64,000 bases of DNA. Source: Candidatus Bathycorpusculum sp. GTDB taxonomy: Archaea; Thermoproteota; Bathyarchaeia; Bathyarchaeales; Bathycorpusculaceae. The notes under the pieces are model-generated. The model had not been told where the DNA came from. It worked only from the letters and a program-made list of their open reading frames with translations, and ran no database searches. Location of the stretch: assembly GCA_009778385.1 (NCBI GenBank), contig WRJX01000103.1, positions 1 to 64,000 of the forward strand, written 5' to 3'. Shown here one piece after another: positions 51,595 to 60,362 of this stretch. Position numbers and translations under genes: made by a program. Position 1 is the stretch's first letter. Each line of letters begins with the position of its first letter.

Positions 51595-51713
51595 GTTTGG
51601 CTGGTCAATCTGAGTTAGTTTTCTGCGAATGCTTGGAAAAAATTATTCAGGAAGAGAGAGGGGAGAAGGGGGGATAGTTGGATTCGCAGTTGCTAACTGT
51701 TGACCCGCCAAAC
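51595..51713. repeat. long imperfect inverted repeat (119 bp overall) upstream of the ParB-like gene
   Basis: Left arm GTTTGGCTGGTCAATCTGAGTTAGTTTTCTGCGAAT (51595-51630); right arm ATTCGCAGTTGCTAACTGTTGACCCGCCAAAC (51682-51713). Collinear paired blocks of 7, 6, 6 and 8 bp; 51-nt purine-rich loop. Confidence 0.85.
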
Positions 51714-51763
51714 AGGCGCGGACTCGCACAAAAATTAAGGTGTCAGGAAGCAATAAAAAAATT

Positions 51764-51787
51764 TGTGACAGTCAAGGCACAGTCACA
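51764..51787. promoter_or_regulatory. dyad symmetry upstream of the ParB-like gene
   Basis: TGTGAC-N12-GTCACA perfect 6-bp half-sites, ~80 bp before the ATG at 51870. Confidence 0.4.
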
Positions 51788-51869
51788 TGCGTAAGTTTTA
51801 TGCAATGGGTTTATTGTTTAGTTTTAAATATTAATTCAAACATAGATGCAGTAGTTTGCGGGCGATAAA

Positions 51870-52766
51870 ATGAGTTTACGTTTAAACCCTCAATATGAAA
51901 AAATGTTGCCAACGATGTCGCAAGAGGAATTTGAGCAGCTTAAAGAGTCTATTAGAACTGAAGGGCAGCATTATCCTGTTATTGTTAGTGAAAGTCTTGA
52001 GGTTCTTGATGGTCATCATCGTTTTCGTGCTTGCCTTGAGTTGGGTATTGAACCTGATTTTGAAGTTAAGCAGTTTGAGGATAAGTTGTTGGAGAAAAAA
52101 TTTGTAATTGAAGCTAATCTGCGGCGGCGGCATTTAAATAATTTTCAGCTTGTTGAACTTGCTGTGCCGCTTTTGGAAATTGAAAGAGCTTTGGCAAAGA
52201 AGCGGCAACCTCAAAGTGGTCAAAATGAACGTGATTTGAAGCCGGAATTAACCTCTGATGCTTCTTTTCCTGAGGTTGAATCTACTATGGGGAACGCTAC
52301 TGAAGTGGTTGCTAAAAAGGCTGGTGTGTCAACTAGGACGCTTGAGCGTGGTAAAAAAATTATTGAGAAAGCAAGCGAAGATGATAAACAGAAACTGCGC
52401 GAAGGTAAAACAAGCATCAGCAAAGTTTACCGCGAAATCACGCCGCCAAGATCTGTATTAAAAATGGAGCCTAACCCAGAAATTCCAGTATCCGATCCTG
52501 TGTTTCTTCATAACAAGGATGCCCTCAGAGCGATTCTTCAAAGCATGATTGAGCAAGATTTGTTCTGTCCAGAATGTGGAAGTAAACTCTTTCAATGTGG
52601 TCAATGTCACAAGTCGTTTAGCGAGCTTGTAAAAACTGAGACGATACTAAAACCAACTGTAAAACCGCAGCTTCAACTGCCAAAAACAGATGATACACAA
52701 ACAGAAGCAGATGGTGGTGAATCTCCTTCTGAAGATGATGACAGCTTCAAAGATGAATTCTTTTAA
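51870..52766 (+). CDS. ParB/Srx-like domain protein with C-terminal zinc ribbon
   Basis: EQLKESIRTEGQHYPVIVSESLEVLDGHHRFRACLELGIEPDFEVKQF; KKAGVSTRTLERGKKIIEKA HTH-like; CPECGSKLFQCGQCHKSF. Confidence 0.83.
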   Translation: MSLRLNPQYEKMLPTMSQEEFEQLKESIRTEGQHYPVIVSESLEVLDGHHRFRACLELGIEPDFEVKQFEDKLLEKKFVIEANLRRRHLNNFQLVELAVPLLEIERALAKKRQPQSGQNERDLKPELTSDASFPEVESTMGNATEVVAKKAGVSTRTLERGKKIIEKASEDDKQKLREGKTSISKVYREITPPRSVLKMEPNPEIPVSDPVFLHNKDALRAILQSMIEQDLFCPECGSKLFQCGQCHKSFSELVKTETILKPTVKPQLQLPKTDDTQTEADGGESPSEDDDSFKDEFF

Positions 52767-52979
52767 CTTCTCATCCGCCATTTTTCATTCCTAAAATATA
52801 GCTGTAATAAATTAATTAGTGGTGACAACTATACGGGTGATAGTTTTTGTTACAAATGTTATTGTGTTAAATAAAAGCTGATTAAATATAGATTTATTGC
52901 AGTTTAGTTTTGTTTTTCCTTTTATTTTAAAGCAGGTTTGGCAAAAAAACTATATACTACATACAACCCTTCATAGCCA

Positions 52980-53672
52980 ATGTCACATAAAATATATCTT
53001 GCAATAATTGTGCTCGTAGTTTTGGTGGGCGCGTCAGTAGCTGCATTCTATATGCTTCAGCCATCACAGGAAGACACACCATCAACGTCAACAGTTAAGG
53101 CAGGGGTAAAAGTTGGAGACACCTTTACTTATAAAATGGTGGGAATTGCCGATCTTCATACTAGTGATGTAGAAATACCTGAAAACTTTATGGACGTAAA
53201 TAGGACAGACTTTTATCGTGTTGAAATAACCAGTGTTGACCTTCCAATTATTTCGTATACTGTAACTTGGCAATTTGAGAATGGAACTAAATACAGTGAT
53301 AATGGGATGATTAACATTGAAAATGGCGCTAACACTGGGGAATTCTGGGGAATTTACGCCGCTAATTTGACTGAAGGCAGTTTAGTTCGACCAGGTGATT
53401 CTAAAGGGGCAACCATTAATGCGACTGAGACAAGACAGTATCTTAACGGTGAGAGACAAACAAATATCCTGCGAATGCAGGGCGAATTATATGACGTTAC
53501 TGATGAAACTTTATCTAAATCATGCTTTGCATACACTTATGTTGACTTTGACAGTCAAACAGGAATACTAGTAGCACTTAAAGACATGAAAATTTACAAT
53601 TACCCAGAAATTATCTTAACCGTTGAATGGACACTAGTAGACTCAAACGTTCTACAAGTTCCTCAACAGTAA
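52980..53672 (+). CDS. membrane-anchored extracytoplasmic protein, unknown
   Basis: N-terminal TM (IYLAIIVLVVLVGASVAAFYML), extracytoplasmic domain VGDTFTYKMVG. Confidence 0.6.
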   Translation: MSHKIYLAIIVLVVLVGASVAAFYMLQPSQEDTPSTSTVKAGVKVGDTFTYKMVGIADLHTSDVEIPENFMDVNRTDFYRVEITSVDLPIISYTVTWQFENGTKYSDNGMINIENGANTGEFWGIYAANLTEGSLVRPGDSKGATINATETRQYLNGERQTNILRMQGELYDVTDETLSKSCFAYTYVDFDSQTGILVALKDMKIYNYPEIILTVEWTLVDSNVLQVPQQ

Positions 53673-53846
53673 ACCTCTTTTATGTATGTGTTTAACTCTT
53701 GATGAAAATACACTTTTAGTTGTCTCATTTTTCATTTTGGATTAAATTTTCGTGCTGATTTTGTCCATTGAACATGGTTGTATATACAGGCTTATGCATG
53801 TGTGTTTTAATGTAAGGCCGACCAAACCACGCGAACTAGACACATA

Positions 53847-55123
53847 CTAGTTTTTCAAGCAGCCCAATGGTACAACCCATACGCCATTATCCATTTGAAA
53901 AGCATACTCCATTGATGTGATTACCATTAAAAATGAGGGGTTATTCATTTTTTCAGTGTCCACCACTTTTTCAAGCTTTAACAAGGCTTCTGAAGCATCC
54001 TCAATTTCACCTGCGCCCATTTTGATTTCAACAGCACCCCAATGCCCATCCGCAAGCTGAATGATGCCATCAATCTCTAAACCATTTTTATCACGATAAT
54101 GATAAACATGCCCATCAATGCTCTCAGCATAAACCCTCAAATCCCTTATACACAGTGATTCAAAAAGCAAACCAAATGTTTCAAAATCTGATAACAGTTT
54201 TTTAGGTGTTGCCCTAAGCGCAGCGGTAGCTATCGAAGGGTCAACAAAATGTCTTTTAGCAGTTGTCCGAATCGCTGTTTTAGACCGGAGTTTAGCACTC
54301 CAAGCAGGCAAATCCTCTATAACAAAAATTTTCTTCAACGCATCAATATATTGAACAATTGTAACCTGCGAGAGTGTTTCATCATTCTCTGCCAAATCAT
54401 TCAATATAGTTGAAGTTCTTGCCTCTGTCGAAATATTTCTAGCCAAAGAGCGAAGCAGGGCTTTAACTCTGTCAGGATTTTTTTCAATTCCATCTGCCTT
54501 TGAAATGTCCTCGTTAGCAATCGCCTCTAAATAATCATTAGCAGTGGCTATCGCGATTTTTTCATTCTTTTCTCGTGCAACAGCAGGCCAACCACCCCGA
54601 TTTATCAAAAAGGCTAATTGCTCAATAGAAATACTGGATTTACTTTCCATATTTTCTTTACCGTTAAATAACATTCCAAGAGAAATATCGCCATTAGACT
54701 CCCCTGTTTCAAATAAAGACATTGTCCGTATTTTCATCCGTGCAATCCTGCCAGTCCCTGTGTGCATATCATCTGTTCTGGTTGGGATAACAGAACCTGT
54801 TAAGATAAATTGGCCATTTTGGTGACGTTTGTCAACAGCAAATCTAACGGCATTCCAAAGTTCTGGTGCCACTTGCCATTCATCTAGCAATCGCGGTGTT
54901 TCACCTTCTAATAATAAAGACGGCTTAGTCTTAGCCATTAGAATATTTGCTTTGAGGTATCTGGGTCTTGCATGTATAAAACGCTTTTCGCTTTTTTCTG
55001 AGCCGAACTTGTTTTACCACACCATTTCGGGCCTTCTATCAAAACGGCTCCCTTTGCTTGCAAAAGAAGAGATAGTTTTTCATCTGAAATGCGGACCAGA
55101 TAATTGCCATTCATCTTTGTCAC
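53847..55123 (-). pseudogene. AAA/DUF4143-type ATPase, split into two ORFs
   Basis: ORF 54938..55123 has Walker A IEGPKWCGKTSSA and ends DPDTSKQIF*; ORF 53847..54938 starts MAKTKPSLLLEGETPRLLDEWQ (Walker B). The family is normally one continuous ORF; stop and start overlap as TAATG. Confidence 0.75.
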
Positions 55124-55166
55124 TTACATAGATTATAGTCTAACTTTTAACTTTGTCAATAGTTCG

Positions 55167-55208
55167 CTATAAACTTTGGCGAAGTTTTACTATAAACTTT
55201 GGCGAAGT
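55167..55208. repeat. two exact 19-bp direct repeats with 23-bp period upstream of the DUF4143 gene
   Basis: CTATAAACTTTGGCGAAGT at 55167-55185 and 55190-55208. Confidence 0.85.
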
Positions 55209-55302
55209 CTATTAAAGCCAAGATGAAATGGGCGAGTGCCGCCTTACCCTATTGTTACGGCAGGTTTGTGCAAATCCTTTTCCTAAACTGTATGGGCTTT
55301 CT

Positions 55303-55451
55303 CTAAGCATCCAGTTTTCCCCTGTTGCTTTTCTGATAGGTTTCCGCTAAAAACTCTAATCTTTTTAGAATGAAGGCGGCATATTTGAGGTAGCAGAAGC
55401 TTAGCCAGAAAATATCGGTTAACTTTTGAGTTGTTTTATTATTTTTCGCAT
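55303..55451 (-). pseudogene. possible small frameshifted ORF
   Basis: MRKIIKQLKS* in one frame, (K)LTDIFWLSFCYLKYAAFILKRLEFLAETYQKSNRGKLDA* in another. Confidence 0.25.
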
Positions 55452-55967
55452 GATGAATTTGGGTGGAAACTAAAGTTAGGTAACTATATGTTTAGGCATG
55501 CATGTGGATGATGTTTTTGAAATGTTGGTTTCAATTTTGAGGGGTAGGTCGTATGGTTTTAGGGTGTGTTCTGAAATGTTGTTTATTGCTATTTGTTAAT
55601 TTGGGCGATTCAACCCTGTTCCTGCCAAAACTTAGTCTGTACATACCCGTGAATTTAGTGAGCACTTTTTCATAAATAGTTTTATGTTTTGAAATGTCCT
55701 ATGAGTTGAGTTGTTTTTTGCTCTTTTTGTAGTAAAATTTGTTGGTTTACTGACCTTTTTGTGTGTTTGTTCTTTTTTTATTGCTTTAATGATTTTGTGT
55801 GTTTGTTGGATTTGTTGGATTTTTTGTAGAGTCTGCTTTTATGTGTCTATTTTTTAGTACAGGGTGTTTAAAGGTAACATTCTTAAGGTACAGTTTACAG
55901 TTGTCATAACAATATCTTAAAGTGTGCTATGGAGTAGTAAGCACGTTTAATTATAGGCTGGAATGTA

Positions 55968-56567
55968 GTGAAGAAAACAGACATTCGTCGAAAAACTTTG
56001 GTTGCGCGGGAAGATTTGCTAAACCGTATGGGTGAAATTGCAAAAGAGCAAGGGTGTAGTTTGTTTGAGTTAGTTAACGATGTTTTCCAGCTGGCGATAG
56101 ATTCGGACGAATTAAATTTCAGTTTAAAGCGAGTAGTTGAAGAACGTAAACTTTTGGAAGCGGCTAAAGGCTCTGGTTTTATTCTAGGCTTGGAACGCTT
56201 ATGGTATGAAATGGCTGATACGGCCTATAAAAAAGACAAGCGTGTTGCCCTTAAAAACTGGTTTGACTCCGGGGTTTGGTTTGCAGCACGTTATATTACT
56301 AACGGAGTTAACTTTCCTTTTGATCAGTTCAAAAATGACTTGTCAGCTTTCACTTGGAATGCTCCTGAGTTTAAACTTGAAATGGTAGGCGACAAGGCCT
56401 CTGTAAGGGTAACAAGTCCCCGATTTACAGAGGCTTACACTTTTCTTTTTTTTTCATTTTTAGTTGGTGCACTGGAAAAATTTGGGTATCAACCTGTTAG
56501 TAAAGAGGTCTCTCGTGGCATAATTCGTTTAAGTGTTATGAGGAGTGATGTAAATGTTACCGCGTAA
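55968..56567 (+). CDS. RHH-like N-terminal DNA-binding protein with uncharacterised C-terminal domain (paralog A)
   Basis: KKTDIRRKTLVAREDLLNRMGEIAKEQGCSLFELVNDVFQLAI; C-terminal domain shared with the next ORF. Confidence 0.65.
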   Translation: MKKTDIRRKTLVAREDLLNRMGEIAKEQGCSLFELVNDVFQLAIDSDELNFSLKRVVEERKLLEAAKGSGFILGLERLWYEMADTAYKKDKRVALKNWFDSGVWFAARYITNGVNFPFDQFKNDLSAFTWNAPEFKLEMVGDKASVRVTSPRFTEAYTFLFFSFLVGALEKFGYQPVSKEVSRGIIRLSVMRSDVNVTA

Positions 56568-57129
56568 CGAAAAAAAACTAGTTTACGTTAATAGTGATTT
56601 GGTTGAAGCGGTTGCTAAAATATCAAAAAATCGCGGAGAAACAATTACCAAATTCGTAGAAGAAGCATTAACGCAAGCCTTAAAAGTTGCAACCGCTGGT
56701 TATGACCTTAAACAACTCGGGCAATTTTTTGAAGTAATGTATGCCCAAAAAATATTAGGCGGCGCATTTGTACCCCTAGATGTTTTAAACTTTTTAACTA
56801 CAGTAGCCTGTACCACTGATAAAGAAAACATTATAAACACATGGTTTGAAAGTGGAAAATGGCATGGAAAATACTTAAAAGAACGTTTCTACGATCCCCT
56901 CAAAGCATTAGAAGATTTTTTGGAAGCCAGTCGTTGGGACCTAAACGAGGTAGAGGTAAAACACTTCGGTGCAACAGCACGTGTACGTTGTGTCTCAACA
57001 GTTCTCTCCAACGATGCAACTCTGCTGCTTGCCAAATTTATTGAAGGTGTCATGCAAGGATTTGGTTACAAACTTCAAAAAAATGAACTCTTAAAAGGCA
57101 TGATAGTCCAAGAATTCATCGACGAATAA
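56554..57129 (+). CDS. RHH-like N-terminal DNA-binding protein with uncharacterised C-terminal domain (paralog B)
   Basis: EKKLVYVNSDLVEAVAKISKNRGETITKFVEEALTQAL; shared (N)WF[DE]SGxW and VRVTSPR/VRCVSTV patterns with paralog A; 14-bp overlap. Confidence 0.65.
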   Translation: MLPRNEKKLVYVNSDLVEAVAKISKNRGETITKFVEEALTQALKVATAGYDLKQLGQFFEVMYAQKILGGAFVPLDVLNFLTTVACTTDKENIINTWFESGKWHGKYLKERFYDPLKALEDFLEASRWDLNEVEVKHFGATARVRCVSTVLSNDATLLLAKFIEGVMQGFGYKLQKNELLKGMIVQEFIDE

Positions 57130-57324
57130 AAACATATTTTTTCCATCCGCGTCTTCCTTGTATCAACAACTATGCTATATGGTTTTGTACACATTTACTT
57201 ACACGAGTAAAGGAAAGTGCACTTTCAAGAACAAACACCCTTAACATGCTTGCATCAGCTATAAATACTCAAACAACGATTACTTGCTTACTAATATAAA
57301 AATGAAAAAAGGAAGAATGAATAA

Positions 57325-59838
57325 ATGAATACAAACAAAACAAGCATAAAGCTATTGGCAACCATTACAATAATGCTATTATTCGCATCAGCAATGGTAG
57401 CAGTGGTTCCATCAGCAAACGCGAGCATTACTATAGACGCAGGCGGTGTTTTTATAAACGGCGTTCCTGGCCTTACTGGTAGCCCTGGCGATATAGTTAC
57501 CGTTGAGGGTGAAGTCACAAATCCTGGCGCTGTAGTGTCAATTTACTGTGGCTCTACGGCCGCTGAAAACCGGTTGAATTCAACTCGGACAGGCAGTAAC
57601 GGTAAGTACAGTATTGACGCAGTCATTCCGCCTTCTCCTAAAGGCCCACTCGACATCTTTGTATTTGAAGAAATAGGCAATGTTCAAGGATCAGGCGCAT
57701 CTCAATCTGCCGTAATTAATATCAAAGAAAGAATTACTTTGCAACTATCTCAGGACGTTTGTGGTGCTACTGTAACAATAACTGGCACAGGTTTTACTAA
57801 CACAACCAACACTATAACATTTAACTTCGATGGTAACACTCTTACAACATCACCTTCAACTGTACGAGTAAACGCTAATGGTGGTTTCACTACAACTTTC
57901 ATTGTACCCGATGATCTACCAGATGCGACATATGATGTCGTAGCAACTGGTAGTGCGGGTTCGGACTCTGCCACGGCACAGTTTAAAGTTGGTCCAGTAA
58001 TTACTATTACTCCAAACCAAGGCGCAATAGGCACAGTTGTCATAATGGAAGGCCGCGGATTTTTACCAAACCAGGTTATAAACGGTATTACCGCTATTAC
58101 AATAATGAATAGTCTTAATCAAGCTGGTACGGTTAAAAACCTAACAAATATAGAAACTAACGATTTAGGCGAATTCAGAGCTGAAGTAATGATCACAGCT
58201 GCTACAACAACAGGGTCTGGATCTAATTTAAATCGTAATCAGACGATTACAGTGACACAAACTGCATCAAAGATTGCAAGTACAACCTTTATACTCACAA
58301 GCGGTACCACTGGTCAAGCTCGTGTATCGACTGATAAAATCGCAGGACAACCAACTACAAACGCAGGACCAGGTGACACAATTACTATCACTGGCACAAA
58401 CTTTGCGCAAGTCGCAGGCACAAATGTAACTCTCAAACTTGTCAAATCAGGTCAAGCCGATGTTGTACTAGAAAATGCTACAACTACTTCAACTGGCACA
58501 TTTAGTTCTACTTTCACAATTCCGGGAATCAACACAGGTGAATATACACTTGTAGCTAGAGATGAGTATGGTGTAACAGCACAAGTTCCATTCGGTGTTA
58601 CAATCCTCTACGTAGGGGCTTACGTCAATGGCATACCTGTTACAAACAATCTCAAAACAGGCATGGATGCATTAATTAAAGGTCTCGGCTTTGAAGTTTT
58701 TGGAGGCTACTACACAGCTAACATTACTATAGATGGTCAAATTCTTAGGAATGGACGAAATGTTGACTCTTCAGTTGTGACTACTAACGGTCTTCCTGCG
58801 GTCATAGGTGTTGACGGAAGCACTCTGGCACCAGGAACATATACATTAGCCATAAGAGCACTAGTAAACAGGCCGTCATCTGCAGGTCTGCCCATTACCG
58901 GAGAATTATACGTTGAAACACAAATAACAGTAACAGAAAGCGCTTCAGTAGCAGTAAAACCTGCTGCAACAGCTCAACGAGACTCATACATAAATGTCAC
59001 CGGTACATACTTCACACCTGGCCAAAGCGCTACTATTCGAATCCTTAACGCAACATCTCGCCTACAAGTTGCTTCCTATACTACCACTGTAGAACAGCCT
59101 GGTAACTTCAGTAGAAACAACATCTATCTCCCAGCAAACTTTGCACTTGGCGAATACATCGTTAACGTTACCGACAGCAAAGGTGTAACAGCTGAAACAT
59201 CTCTTACAGTAGCAAAAGTTAGCATAAATGTTACTCTTGGTTCAAACACATATACCCAAGGTGAGATTACCACATTCCAATTGACTAGCAACACAGCTCC
59301 AACTGGCTCAATTACAGTATCTGACTCTAGTGGTGCTCTAGTTACTAAAATAGAGCTCGAAGCAGCTAAGTGGATTCTCACAAGTTCTGGTAATTATGTT
59401 TACCAACAAAGCCAGGGTGGTGGTGTACCCTCAGGTGCATTAATGCAGATAGCATCAGACGCACGTACTGGCGCATGGACATGGAAAGCAGACATAAAAG
59501 ACGCAAATGAACCACAAACATACAGCGGCACATTCACAGTAAACGCAAAAGGCACAACTCCAACTGCAACTCCAACTGCAACTGCAACTGCAACTCCAAC
59601 TCCAACTCCACCTGTTTCAACTTCAACTCCAACTCCACCTACTGAATCTCCACCTGTTTCAACTTCAACTCCAACTCCACCTACTGAATCTCCAACTGCA
59701 GCTCCACCTACTGAAACTGAAACTACCAATGCTGGTCCTGGTATATCAACAGCAATGATTATTGCAATTGTTGCTTTGGTTGTTGCTGTGATAGCCGGCG
59801 TTGCTATATTCATGTTCCGCCGAAACATCGCTAACTAA
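57325..59838 (+). CDS. secreted S-layer/surface protein with Ig-like repeats, Thr/Pro-rich stalk and C-terminal TM anchor
   Basis: Signal peptide ...VVPSANA; repeated ITGTxFxxxxxxTxTxxxxxxxGxFxxxFxIPxxxxxGxYxxxxxD modules; TPTATATPTP stalk; GISTAMIIAIVALVVAVIAGVAIFMFRR. Confidence 0.8.
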   Translation: MNTNKTSIKLLATITIMLLFASAMVAVVPSANASITIDAGGVFINGVPGLTGSPGDIVTVEGEVTNPGAVVSIYCGSTAAENRLNSTRTGSNGKYSIDAVIPPSPKGPLDIFVFEEIGNVQGSGASQSAVINIKERITLQLSQDVCGATVTITGTGFTNTTNTITFNFDGNTLTTSPSTVRVNANGGFTTTFIVPDDLPDATYDVVATGSAGSDSATAQFKVGPVITITPNQGAIGTVVIMEGRGFLPNQVINGITAITIMNSLNQAGTVKNLTNIETNDLGEFRAEVMITAATTTGSGSNLNRNQTITVTQTASKIASTTFILTSGTTGQARVSTDKIAGQPTTNAGPGDTITITGTNFAQVAGTNVTLKLVKSGQADVVLENATTTSTGTFSSTFTIPGINTGEYTLVARDEYGVTAQVPFGVTILYVGAYVNGIPVTNNLKTGMDALIKGLGFEVFGGYYTANITIDGQILRNGRNVDSSVVTTNGLPAVIGVDGSTLAPGTYTLAIRALVNRPSSAGLPITGELYVETQITVTESASVAVKPAATAQRDSYINVTGTYFTPGQSATIRILNATSRLQVASYTTTVEQPGNFSRNNIYLPANFALGEYIVNVTDSKGVTAETSLTVAKVSINVTLGSNTYTQGEITTFQLTSNTAPTGSITVSDSSGALVTKIELEAAKWILTSSGNYVYQQSQGGGVPSGALMQIASDARTGAWTWKADIKDANEPQTYSGTFTVNAKGTTPTATPTATATATPTPTPPVSTSTPTPPTESPPVSTSTPTPPTESPTAAPPTETETTNAGPGISTAMIIAIVALVVAVIAGVAIFMFRRNIAN
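59553..59700 (+). repeat. low-complexity/tandem repeats coding the PT-rich stalk
   Basis: CAACTC/CAACTG hexamers and a duplicated CCACCTGTTTCAACTTCAACTCCAACTCCACCTACTGAATCTCC unit; approximate coordinates. Confidence 0.75.
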
Positions 59839-60362
59839 GCAAAAAAAAAACAACACCCTTTTTCTTTTTTTTTGTTAACTCAACATTTTAGTATTTAACT
59901 AAATTCTATACAGGACTATACATTTTTCTTCAAGCCTTCTCTTTAACCGAGTTGTTACTTTCAAAAAATTTCTTTTTTCCATTGTCACTACAGTGTATAA
60001 TAATGAAATTTATGTAGAATAACACCCTTATGTGAAAGCTACATAACCAAAACATCAAAAAGTGAGCTAACTTTAATCTTGCCAGCATCCAACTGTACAT
60101 GAAAAAGTCAGTGATAAACCAATATAACCATCCCCTGAAGTTAAAATAAAAGAGTAGACGATTACTTTTCGTTGATATGGATTACTAAACTAATTCTTAT
60201 CAATCTAACATTTTTATTTTTACACTTTTACACTTTCAGCATAATTGTGACTGAATAAATGTAATAAAATGACTATCAAAAATAACTAATACAATATCTG
60301 AAAGGATTTTAAATTAACCATAATCCATAAACCTTGCCGTACTAACAGCATCTAACTTTAAA

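Noticed and set aside
51595-51713. Calling the long inverted repeat a MITE
   Set aside because: No convincing target-site duplication at its ends and no second copy noticed in this window, so left as a repeat of unknown function.
59400-59828. Minus-strand 142-aa ORF (GVGVEVETGGDSVGG...)
   Set aside because: Low-complexity antisense product of the PT-repeat stalk.
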